A DNA stretch of 64,000 bases. Source: Pseudoduganella lurida. GTDB taxonomy: Bacteria > Pseudomonadota > Gammaproteobacteria > Burkholderiales > Burkholderiaceae_D. The notes under the pieces are model-generated. The model ran no database searches, had not been told where the DNA came from, and saw nothing but the letters and a program-made list of their open reading frames with translations. Numbering within the stretch: position 1 is the stretch's first letter; each line of letters starts with the position of its first letter. The stretch is taken from positions 992,001 through 1,056,000 of the forward strand of contig NZ_VLLB01000001.1 of the NCBI RefSeq assembly GCF_007830455.1, written 5' to 3'. A program made the position numbers and the translations under genes. Positions 39,260 to 45,957 of the stretch are shown in pieces.

Positions 39260-40063
39260 TTACAGCCTCCCGGCAGCCCACTGCACGCCGCGCGCCACCA
39301 GGTCGAGATAGCGGGGATCGGCCATCTCCGCACCGTTGTGCGCCAGCGTGGTGCTGAACACGCGCACGCGCTGCGGACCGTAGTAATGGGTCCAGGCGAC
39401 CATGTAGGTCTTGCCTCGATCCGCGGCATCCTTCGCTGCGGGCTGCACGCCCAGCAGCACCGGCGTCACATCGAAGGTGGTCAGATTGTTGTAGAGCTCA
39501 TCGGCGCCCGTGGTGTACGGGACGAAGCCGGCCGCCACGGGATGCGAACCGGGTGCAAGGGACAGCCGGATCGGCGATTGCGGGCCGTGGCCGCTGGACT
39601 GGATGCCGGTGAACTCGAACCAGCGCGCATTCGCCGCCCCCGCCGCGACGGGCCGCTTCCAGTCGCCGGAACGGTAGGAGTGCATGGCGCAGTGCAGGTT
39701 CACGGCGGGAATGCCCGCGCGGTGCGGCGCCAGCACGGCATCGACTGCCGCCGCGCTGTCTTCATCGGCGGCGCATTCGTCGTGGATGACGACATCGTAG
39801 CCGTCCGCATACTTCGGATTGCCGTAGATCGGCAGTGCCGGCCGCGTGGCCTGCTCGCCGGGCTTCGGGTCGTAATACACGTGGCTCACCTGCACGGCCA
39901 TGCGCGCCTTGAGGCCCTCTTCCAGCAACTGGCGTTGCTGCGCGTAGTCGTGGCAGCAGCCACCGCTGACGATCAGTACCTTGAGGGGACGGTTTGCCTC
40001 GGCATGTGCGGGGGAGCAGGCGGCGAGCGACAGCGCGATGGCGGGCAAGGCAAATTTCGGCAT
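39260..40063 (-). CDS. ThuA-like domain lipoprotein
   Basis: A 267-residue protein with the lipobox LSLAACS and a ThuA-like glutamine-amidotransferase fold. Landmarks are PLKVLIVSGGCCHDYAQQRQLLEEGL, YDVVIHDECAADED, GIPAVNLHCAMHSYRSGDW, and a closing PRYLDLVARGVQWAAGRL. ThuA proteins occur in sugar (trehalose and keto-sugar) pathways and exported ThuA domains are common in polysaccharide degraders, but the chemistry is not established. It is convergent with the DoxX-like gene. Confidence 0.88.
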   Translation of the reverse strand: MPKFALPAIALSLAACSPAHAEANRPLKVLIVSGGCCHDYAQQRQLLEEGLKARMAVQVSHVYYDPKPGEQATRPALPIYGNPKYADGYDVVIHDECAADEDSAAAVDAVLAPHRAGIPAVNLHCAMHSYRSGDWKRPVAAGAANARWFEFTGIQSSGHGPQSPIRLSLAPGSHPVAAGFVPYTTGADELYNNLTTFDVTPVLLGVQPAAKDAADRGKTYMVAWTHYYGPQRVRVFSTTLAHNGAEMADPRYLDLVARGVQWAAGRL

Positions 40064-40292
40064 GGCGGTCTTCCGGTAGCGGCGATGCCAGATTCTAGGC
40101 CCATTGCACGGTGCCGTTGCATCAATTCCATGATTGCTGTGCAGGAGGCTGGAAGCACACGCGAATCCTCAATATCGTCAATTCAGCGAGTGCGCCGACC
40201 ATCGACGATTGCCGGTTTTTCCGAATCAATTCAGAGACCTAGGGCGCAAACGCGAAAACAACAGCGCTCAGGCACGATTAATTTCCTTGTGG

Positions 40293-40318
40293 CAATTTGA
40301 CGAAATTGAGCATAGAAT
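40293..40318 (+). promoter_or_regulatory. Inverted repeat and -10-like box before the chemoreceptor
   Basis: CAATTT-GACG-AAATTG (40293-40308) is a perfect 6-bp inverted repeat, followed by TAGAAT (40313-40318), which could be a -10. No matching -35 at normal spacing is seen. The 298-bp gap (40064-40361) is clearly AT-richer than its surroundings and holds no gene that I can support. Confidence 0.4.
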
Positions 40319-40361
40319 CCTGTCCACGCTCCTGCTCATCTGACAACCAACCTACAACAAC

Positions 40362-42014
40362 ATGAAAAACCTGCGTATCAAGACCATCATCTTCGGCGTC
40401 ATCGGCGCCCTCGTGGCCCTCATGCTGGCCATCGGCGCCCTCGGCTACCACACCACCCAGCGCTCGGTCGAGCTGCTGGAGGACGCGGTGCTGCGCTCGT
40501 CGCAGCAGCAGCTGACGCTGGCGAACCTGCTGTTCCGCATGGAGGCCAACCGCAGCCAGGTGCTGCAGGCCCTGCAGCACAACCCGGACAGCAAGTACGC
40601 CGTGATGCACGACCACCCGCTGGCCAACCATTTCAAGAACATCGCGGCCAACACGAAAACGCTGGAAACGGAACGCGAGGCACTGCTGTCCGCAGTCCGC
40701 GCCGGCGACACGCGCGCCGCCATCGACCGCTGGATGGCCGCCAGCGACAACCTGGGCCTGGCCATGATCGGCGCTGCGTCGAAGGCGATCGAAGCGGGCG
40801 ACTGGGACCGGGGCCAGGAGATCCTGATCAGGGACATCAATCCCACCTACCTGAAAGGCCAGAAGGCCTATACCGAGCTGCAGGAGCTGATCACGGCGCG
40901 CAACGCGGCGCAGAGCGAAGCCCTGCACGCGGAACTGCGTTCGCTGAACCTGCTGACGCTGGCGGCCGTGCTGATCGCCGTGGCGCTGGCGGCTGCCGCC
41001 GCGGCGTACCTGGCACGCGCCATCACGGCACCGCTGCATTCGGCCGTCCGCCTGGCGCGCCAGGTGGCCGATGGCGACCTGAGTGCCCATATCGATGTCT
41101 CGTCGCGCAACGAATTCGGCCAGCTGCAGCACGCGCTGCGCGACATGACGGCCAGCCTGGCCGGCATCGTGACGGAAGTGCGCACCGGCAGCGACGTCAT
41201 TGCCAGCACGTCGAAGGAGATCGCGGACGGGAACATGGACCTGAGCGCACGCACCGAACAGCAGGCCAGCGCCATCGAGGAAACCGCCGCGTCGGTCGAG
41301 CAGCTCACCAGCACCGTGCGCCAGAATGCGGACAACGCGCGGCAGGCCAGCGAAGTGGCGGCCGGTGCGTCGCGGGTGGCTGCAGCAGGTGGCGAGGTGG
41401 TGATGGAAGTAGTCGGCACGATGAGCGCCATCAACGAGTCGGCCCGCCGTATCGTCGATATCATCGCCGTCATCGACGGCATCGCGTTCCAGACCAATAT
41501 CCTGGCGCTCAATGCGGCCGTGGAAGCGGCCCGCGCCGGCGAACAGGGCCGCGGCTTTGCCGTCGTGGCGGCGGAAGTGCGCAACCTGGCACAGCGCTCG
41601 GCCACGGCGGCCAAGGAGATCAAGGTGCTGATCACCGATTCGGCCGAGAAGATCGAGAACGGCAGCCGGCTGGTCGACAAGGCCGGCACGACGATGGATG
41701 AAATCGTCGGCAACGTGCAGCGCGTGGCGGACATCATGGTGGAGATCACCGCGGCCAGCGCCGAGCAGAGTGCCGGCATCGACCAGATCCACCGCGCCAT
41801 CAGCGACATGGACCAGGTGACGCAGCAGAATGCCGCCCTTGTCGAACAGGCGGCTGGCGCTACCCAGTTCCTGCAGGGCCGCGCCGACAACCTGGCCAGC
41901 CAGGTCAACGTGTTCCGGCTGGCGCCTGTCGCACAGACGGGCAAAGCTGATGGCGATGCACGCGGCAAGCACGTCCTGCGCATCGCTGCGCGGCAGCAGG
42001 CAGTATTAGCCTGA
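40362..42014 (+). CDS. Methyl-accepting chemotaxis protein, Tar-like four-helix sensor
   Basis: A 550-residue chemoreceptor. TM1 is at about 7-28, followed by a periplasmic four-helix-bundle sensor of about 160 residues (KYAVMHDHPLANHFKNIAAN). TM2 is at about 188-212, with HAMP to about 265 (ITAPLHSAVRLARQVADGDL). The signalling domain has the conserved tip [30 protein letters not shown], given here only as a recognisable hairpin. Methylation helices carry EQQASAIEETAASVEQLTST. It feeds CheA/CheW. No che genes are nearby, and the ligand is unknown. It is the first of two chemoreceptors in the window. Confidence 0.94.
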   Translation: MKNLRIKTIIFGVIGALVALMLAIGALGYHTTQRSVELLEDAVLRSSQQQLTLANLLFRMEANRSQVLQALQHNPDSKYAVMHDHPLANHFKNIAANTKTLETEREALLSAVRAGDTRAAIDRWMAASDNLGLAMIGAASKAIEAGDWDRGQEILIRDINPTYLKGQKAYTELQELITARNAAQSEALHAELRSLNLLTLAAVLIAVALAAAAAAYLARAITAPLHSAVRLARQVADGDLSAHIDVSSRNEFGQLQHALRDMTASLAGIVTEVRTGSDVIASTSKEIADGNMDLSARTEQQASAIEETAASVEQLTSTVRQNADNARQASEVAAGASRVAAAGGEVVMEVVGTMSAINESARRIVDIIAVIDGIAFQTNILALNAAVEAARAGEQGRGFAVVAAEVRNLAQRSATAAKEIKVLITDSAEKIENGSRLVDKAGTTMDEIVGNVQRVADIMVEITAASAEQSAGIDQIHRAISDMDQVTQQNAALVEQAAGATQFLQGRADNLASQVNVFRLAPVAQTGKADGDARGKHVLRIAARQQAVLA

Positions 42015-42065
42015 CCGCGGGCCTGACCGCGGGCCTGACCGCGCGGCTGACCCGCGCACCGGGCA

Positions 42066-42332
42066 TCAGCCGCCCGGCGAATCGTCCGAGTGGCGGCGTG
42101 CCGGCTTGCCGATCTGGCGCTGGTCGTCGACACGGCGCCGGTCGGCCGGAATCGGGGTCGCGTCCACCCGGCGCAATTCCGCCGCGGGTCGGTTCAGCAC
42201 CGCGGCCGACAGGTCCGGCGACAGGCCGGCCAGCTGCGCGTAACGCACGGCGCGGTCGGCCCCGAAGGCATTGCGCGTCAATACGGCAATGCCAACCAGT
42301 TCGGCCGTATGGACATCCTTTCGTCTACTCAT
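42066..42332 (-). CDS. Small hypothetical protein
   Basis: An 88-residue soluble protein starting MSRRKDVHTAELVGIAV. A helical part carries RAVRYAQLAGLSPDLSAAVL, and the tail is very basic and polar (RRVDDQRQIGKPARRHSDD). The helical pattern echoes the repeated motif of the protein at 5785-6234. There is no signal peptide or TM segment. The ribosome site is not obvious. Function unknown; the coding call rests on frame openness and codon bias. Confidence 0.55.
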   Translation of the reverse strand: MSRRKDVHTAELVGIAVLTRNAFGADRAVRYAQLAGLSPDLSAAVLNRPAAELRRVDATPIPADRRRVDDQRQIGKPARRHSDDSPGG

Positions 42333-42371
42333 GGGCGCAGCATACTATGCGCACTGTCCAGCGACTGTTAG

Positions 42372-42379
42372 TTGTACAA
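42372..42379. promoter_or_regulatory. TTGTACAA palindrome (copy 1)
   Basis: GTTGTACAAC (42371-42380) is a perfect 10-bp palindrome located between the small hypothetical gene and the cupin gene end. An identical TTGTACAA core is at 42902 just before the AraC gene. The role is unknown. Confidence 0.35.
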
Positions 42380-42491
42380 CAGTGGCAGCAAGGCTCCGCC
42401 GCGCGCAATCCGCTCTCGACGAGATCGCCGTGATCTCGCAGATCATCAAGCGCGGTAATGGCTGGGCCACGCCGGCGCTGCAGGCTTCCGG

Positions 42492-42848
42492 TCAGATGAC
42501 GCGGCGCGGCGCGGCCGTCTGCGGGTCGCCGCTGTTCGGCGTGCCGGTCGGCTCGATCAGCAGGATGTGCGCTTCGTCCGCGGCGCGTGGCCGGTGCCGC
42601 ACGCCTTTCGGCACGACGTACAGCTGGCCCGGGCCGAGCGCCACCGTGCCGGCGCCTTCCACATCGATTTCCAGCGCGCCCTGCAGCACGAGGAAGAAAT
42701 CATCCGTGTCCGGATGGACGTGCCAGTGGTATTCGCCGCGCAGTTTCGCGACCATCACGTCATGGCCGTTGTACAGGCTGACCGTGCGCGGCTGCCATGC
42801 CTCGGTGAAGGTGGCCAGCTTGCCGGCCAGGTCGATCGGTGCGTTCAT
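42492..42848 (-). CDS. Single-domain cupin protein
   Basis: A 118-residue cupin. The first motif is YHWHVHPDTDDFFLVLQGALEIDVEG, with the metal-binding HxH plus downstream acidic residues. The second is GPGQLYVVPKGVRHRPRA, with its His. I chose the ATG at 42848 because GGAGG precedes it. It diverges from an AraC regulator 68 bp away, so the regulator probably controls this gene. Such small cupins often act as isomerases or oxygenases on small metabolites or bind signals; no substrate can be assigned. Confidence 0.88.
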   Translation of the reverse strand: MNAPIDLAGKLATFTEAWQPRTVSLYNGHDVMVAKLRGEYHWHVHPDTDDFFLVLQGALEIDVEGAGTVALGPGQLYVVPKGVRHRPRAADEAHILLIEPTGTPNSGDPQTAAPRRVI

Positions 42849-42901
42849 CGTTGCATCCTCCGGTGAAAACCCGATGATGCACGGGACGGCGGCAGGCCGT
42901 C

Positions 42902-42910
42902 TTGTACAAT
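42902..42910 (+). promoter_or_regulatory. TTGTACAA palindrome overlapping a -10 box of the AraC gene
   Basis: TTGTACAAT contains the second TTGTACAA copy and a -10-like TACAAT (42905-42910). The ATG of the AraC gene is at 42917, 6 nt later, so the transcript would be leaderless. Binding by the AraC protein or another factor is possible but not shown. Confidence 0.4.
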
Positions 42911-42916
42911 TGTTGC

Positions 42917-43765
42917 ATGCGTGTGGAACGTTCCCCGGCACCCAACCAGGTGCACTTCTCCCCTCTTCCCGACGGCGTGACGCTCATGCGCGCCAGCTTC
43001 GCGGACCATGCGTTCGAGCGCCATAGCCACGACTGCTTCGCCATCGGCGTCACGGCGCACGGCACCCAGCGCTTCCGCTGCAAGGGCCGCCAGCATGACA
43101 GCCGCGCCGGCGAATTCGTGCTGTTCAATCCGGACGAGGACCATGACGGCAGTCCCGGCACGGCCGATGGTTTCGGCTACGCGATCTGGTACGTGCCGGA
43201 GGCTTTCGTGCGCAGCTGCGCGGATGTCGATGCGGGGCTGTCCGGCAATCCCTACTTCGCCGCGCCGCACATCGGCGATCCGCGCATGGCGCGGGAATTC
43301 ACGCGCCTGAGTGCCCTGCTGCTGGCGCCCCCTCCCGAGGCACTGCACACCGAAACGCTGCTGCGCCGCTTCATCGGCACGCTGCTGGCACGCCATGGCG
43401 AACGGCCGCAGTCGACCATGGCGGCACCGCGCGGCGCGGGCCTCGAACCGCTGCTGCGCGTGAAGGACTATCTGCGCGCCCACTTCGCCCGCGACGTCAC
43501 GGTGGCCGAACTGGCGGCCATCGCCGGCCTGTCGCGCGCCCACCTGACGCGCGCGTTCACGGCGGCATTCCACACGCCGCCGCACGTCTACCTGAACGCG
43601 GTCCGCATCGCGCATGCGCAAACACTGATCCGCCTCGGCACGCCGCTCGCCACCGTGGCGGCGGACTGCGGATTCGCCGACCAGAGCCACTTCACGCGGC
43701 GCTTCAAGGGCAGTGTCGGCGTGGCGCCGGCCGACTGGCGGCGCACGGTGTGCAAGGGCGCGTGA
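42917..43765 (+). CDS. AraC-family transcriptional regulator (cupin sensor)
   Basis: A 282-residue regulator. The N-terminal cupin-like AraC_binding domain (about 20-160) has FERHSHDCFAIGVTAHG and GEFVLFNPDEDHDG, as in arabinose-type sensors. Two helix-turn-helix motifs form the C-terminus: VTVAELAAIAGLSRAHLTRAF and LATVAADCGFADQSHFTRRF, followed by GVAPADWRR. It diverges from the small cupin gene and probably regulates it. No ribosome site precedes the ATG, in line with a leaderless mRNA. Confidence 0.92.
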   Translation: MRVERSPAPNQVHFSPLPDGVTLMRASFADHAFERHSHDCFAIGVTAHGTQRFRCKGRQHDSRAGEFVLFNPDEDHDGSPGTADGFGYAIWYVPEAFVRSCADVDAGLSGNPYFAAPHIGDPRMAREFTRLSALLLAPPPEALHTETLLRRFIGTLLARHGERPQSTMAAPRGAGLEPLLRVKDYLRAHFARDVTVAELAAIAGLSRAHLTRAFTAAFHTPPHVYLNAVRIAHAQTLIRLGTPLATVAADCGFADQSHFTRRFKGSVGVAPADWRRTVCKGA

Positions 43766-43851
43766 CCGACCTTCCCCCGCACGCAGCCTGAGCGCTCCAG
43801 GCGAAGCCCGGGCCGGATCCGGGTGCGCCGGATGAAATCCCGTCGGGGCCG

Positions 43852-43904
43852 TTGACAGCTGTCGCCACGTGCCTATAATCGAAGCCTGCAATGATACCGG
43901 TATC
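43852..43904 (+). promoter_or_regulatory. Consensus sigma-70 promoter plus LacI-type operator of the gspK-GH12 unit
   Basis: -35 TTGACA (43852-43857), 16-bp spacer, -10 TATAAT (43874-43879): both hexamers are perfect. Predicted +1 is about 43886. GATACCGGTATC (43893-43904), a perfect 12-bp palindrome, starts about 8 bp after +1, where a bound repressor would block transcription. GACAGCTGTC (43854-43863) is another perfect palindrome over the -35. Related 12-mers occur at 48491, 48517, 49828, 54025 and 57169. Confidence 0.75.
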
Positions 43905-43932
43905 TCAAGGGGCTTCCTCCAAGGACGTGGCT

Positions 43933-44910
43933 ATGTGCGCATCCGCTTCGACCAGTCATGAAAACGTTGTCAAAGCCTCGATGCCCCTGCTCCGGCGCCA
44001 GCAGGGTGTCGCGATCGTGCTGGCGCTGCTGCTGATGGTGCTGGCCGTCACGCTCACTGCCAGCCTGTTCCTGCCCCAGCACGTCTGGCTCCGTGAAACG
44101 GAAAACCTGGCCGCCGCCGTGCGGGCCCGCGCGCTGCACCGCGCCGTGCTCGATGCCGAGCGCCAGATCCTCCGGCTCGATGCGATGACGCACGGCCCCG
44201 TGACGATCGCCGGCGGCACGTGGTCCAGGCCCGCGGACACCGGCCCCATGACCGCCCCCCTGCCGGCGGCGCAGGCGGCCGGACGGATACTGATCCGCGT
44301 GAGCGATGCGCAGGGCCGCTTCAACCTGACCAACCTGGCGACCCACGGGCAGCCGGATGCGGCGCAGACCGAGATCTTCCGGCAGCTGCTGCAGGCGGCA
44401 GGCCTCGACACCACCCTCGCGGAGCGCGCCGCCAGCGCGATCGCCGGCACGCAGGCAGCATCCGGCATGGCCTGGCAGGGACCGATGGCCTATCAGCGCC
44501 TCGACGACCTGCGTGCCATCGACGGCTTCGACGACCGCGTGCTCGCGGCGCTTCGCCAGCGCGTCGTCGTGCTGCCGGAGCGTACCGCCATCAATGTCAA
44601 CACCGCCTCGCGCGACGTACTGGCGGCGGCCCTGACGCCGGCGCTGGCGGCCACGCTGGCCGATGGCCGCGACCGGGCATACCTGCGCGACCATGCCGAT
44701 ATCGCCGGCCGGCTGCCGGATGCCGCCCCGGCCGGGCTGGCCGCACTGGATGTGAAGAGTGCCTACTTCCTCGTCGAACTGCACATCGCCATCGGTCGCA
44801 TGGCGCTGGACTCGGAAACGCTGGTACGGCGGCGCTGGGACAGCCGCATCCGGGACGGCGATGACGACCGCCTCCTGCCGACCCGCATCGTCTGGACGCG
44901 CGCGCTGTGA
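43933..44910 (+). CDS. gspK: Solitary type II secretion minor pseudopilin GspK
   Basis: A protein of about 325 residues. The prepilin cleavage region is RRQQG/VAIVLALLLMVLAVT, without the usual Glu5, as expected for GspK. The GspK core follows: LPQHVWLRETENLAAAVRAR, FNLTNLATHG, the helix-hairpin motif INVNTASRDVLAAAL, and the C-terminal SAYFLVELHIAIGRMALDSE. GspK caps the pseudopilus tip. ATG 43933 has AAGGA at 7 nt; 43981 is a shorter alternative with no ribosome site. No other gsp gene is in the window. The GH12 gene lies 123 nt downstream under the same sugar-controlled promoter, suggesting a tip protein dedicated to its secretion. Confidence 0.85.
   Translation: MCASASTSHENVVKASMPLLRRQQGVAIVLALLLMVLAVTLTASLFLPQHVWLRETENLAAAVRARALHRAVLDAERQILRLDAMTHGPVTIAGGTWSRPADTGPMTAPLPAAQAAGRILIRVSDAQGRFNLTNLATHGQPDAAQTEIFRQLLQAAGLDTTLAERAASAIAGTQAASGMAWQGPMAYQRLDDLRAIDGFDDRVLAALRQRVVVLPERTAINVNTASRDVLAAALTPALAATLADGRDRAYLRDHADIAGRLPDAAPAGLAALDVKSAYFLVELHIAIGRMALDSETLVRRRWDSRIRDGDDDRLLPTRIVWTRAL
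43959..43972 (+). promoter_or_regulatory. LacI-like operator, second class (TGAAAACGTTGTCA)
   Basis: TGAAAACGTTGTCA lies in the first codons of gspK, 73 bp after the presumed +1. It matches the site at 48461 at 13 of 14 bases and those at 30071/30329 at most positions. It could be a downstream roadblock operator for a second LacI-type repressor. Confidence 0.45.
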
Positions 44911-45033
44911 AACGACATTCCATGTTCTGCGCGGTGCGCCACCACCCGGGCAACGCACGCGCACCGCCGCGCGCCGGGCCCCATCCCTCCCGAAACGGAT
45001 CCCATCGAATAACATCACTAACAGGAGACAGTC

Positions 45034-45879
45034 ATGAACACGCCCCATCACGCCGCATCATTGAGATCCATCGCGGCGATCATCGCGCTGGCAGCCGCAT
45101 CCCTCAGCACCGGCACGCACGCGGCCGCCGTGGAAGCCACGCCCGCCAGCGCCGGCGACAAGAGCATCACCGTCGGCCAGTACCAGCTGCACACGAACCT
45201 GTGGGGCATCGCCGGCGCGGGCACGGCCTGGTACGAATACCTGTTCACCAACTCGACGACGTCGATTGCCGGTTCCGGCTACAAGTGGAGCGGCTTCGGC
45301 GGCGATACGACGACGGTGAAGTCGTATCCCAGCATCCGACGCGGCGCCAGCAACCCGGGCAACGACGCGGGTGCTTCCGGCCTGCCCTACCAGTTCGCCG
45401 GCAATACGAAGAACGTGGACGTGCTGTGGAACTTCACGCCCACCGGCTACGACGGCACCGGCGCCATCAGCGGCACGTTCAACCACGCCATCGACGTGTT
45501 CTTCAGCACAGGCACGGTGAAGAACATGGCGAACGTGCGGGCCGAGATCATGGTGATCCCCGATTCGTCGGCCAACTCGCAGACGCAGGGCTGGGGCACG
45601 AAGGACGCCAATGCCTTCGTGATCGATGGCGAAACGTGGGACGTGTGGCAGGCCACGATGACCTCGAACGGCAACAGCTGGCCCGTGATGCAGTTCCGCA
45701 AGCGCGTGAAGGCGAACTACGTCAGCAAGAACCTGAAGCACTTCTTTGCCGAAGCGCTGGCACGCCGGCCGGATGTCTTTCTGGGCACCTACTACGTGCT
45801 GATGGTGGAGGCGGGCACGGAAGTCAAATCCGGTTCCGGCAAGGTCTACAACAAGGACTTCGTGGTCAACGTGTACTGA
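45034..45879 (+). CDS. Secreted GH12 endoglucanase/xyloglucanase
   Basis: A 281-residue exported enzyme of glycoside hydrolase family 12 (retaining endo-beta-1,4-glucanase; some members are xyloglucan-specific). AGGAGA precedes the ATG, and the signal peptide ends near LSTGTHAAA. Family landmarks: NLWGIAGAGTAWYEYLF, KWSGFGGDTTTVKSYPSI, nucleophile E171 in VRAEIMVIP, a Trp-rich ETWDVWQATM strand, and acid/base E263 in VEAGTEVKSGSGK. It follows gspK by 123 nt with no terminator between, so they are likely co-transcribed from the LacI-controlled promoter at 43852. Its products would feed the TonB receptor and the GH3/GH2 enzymes nearby. Confidence 0.87.
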   Translation: MNTPHHAASLRSIAAIIALAAASLSTGTHAAAVEATPASAGDKSITVGQYQLHTNLWGIAGAGTAWYEYLFTNSTTSIAGSGYKWSGFGGDTTTVKSYPSIRRGASNPGNDAGASGLPYQFAGNTKNVDVLWNFTPTGYDGTGAISGTFNHAIDVFFSTGTVKNMANVRAEIMVIPDSSANSQTQGWGTKDANAFVIDGETWDVWQATMTSNGNSWPVMQFRKRVKANYVSKNLKHFFAEALARRPDVFLGTYYVLMVEAGTEVKSGSGKVYNKDFVVNVY

Positions 45880-45890
45880 CCGGACGGGCC

Positions 45891-45918
45891 AAAAAAACGG
45901 CCCGCGGGTGCGCGGGCC
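45891..45918 (-). terminator. Rho-independent terminator of the TonB receptor
   Basis: GGCCCGCG (45899-45906) and CGCGGGCC (45911-45918) form an 8-bp stem with a 4-nt loop. On the minus strand it is followed by seven T residues (A7 at 45891-45897 on the plus strand). It serves the minus-strand receptor that ends at 45958; the stem may also end the convergent GH12 transcript. Confidence 0.85.
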
Positions 45919-45957
45919 AAATGCAACAAGGAGGCGGTTATCCGATGGCGGTTGTGC

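Noticed and set aside
43891..43932. Start of gspK at the ATG in the operator (43891)
   Set aside because: It would begin only 5 nt after the predicted +1, inside the operator palindrome and without a ribosome site; ATG 43933 has AAGGA at a good distance.
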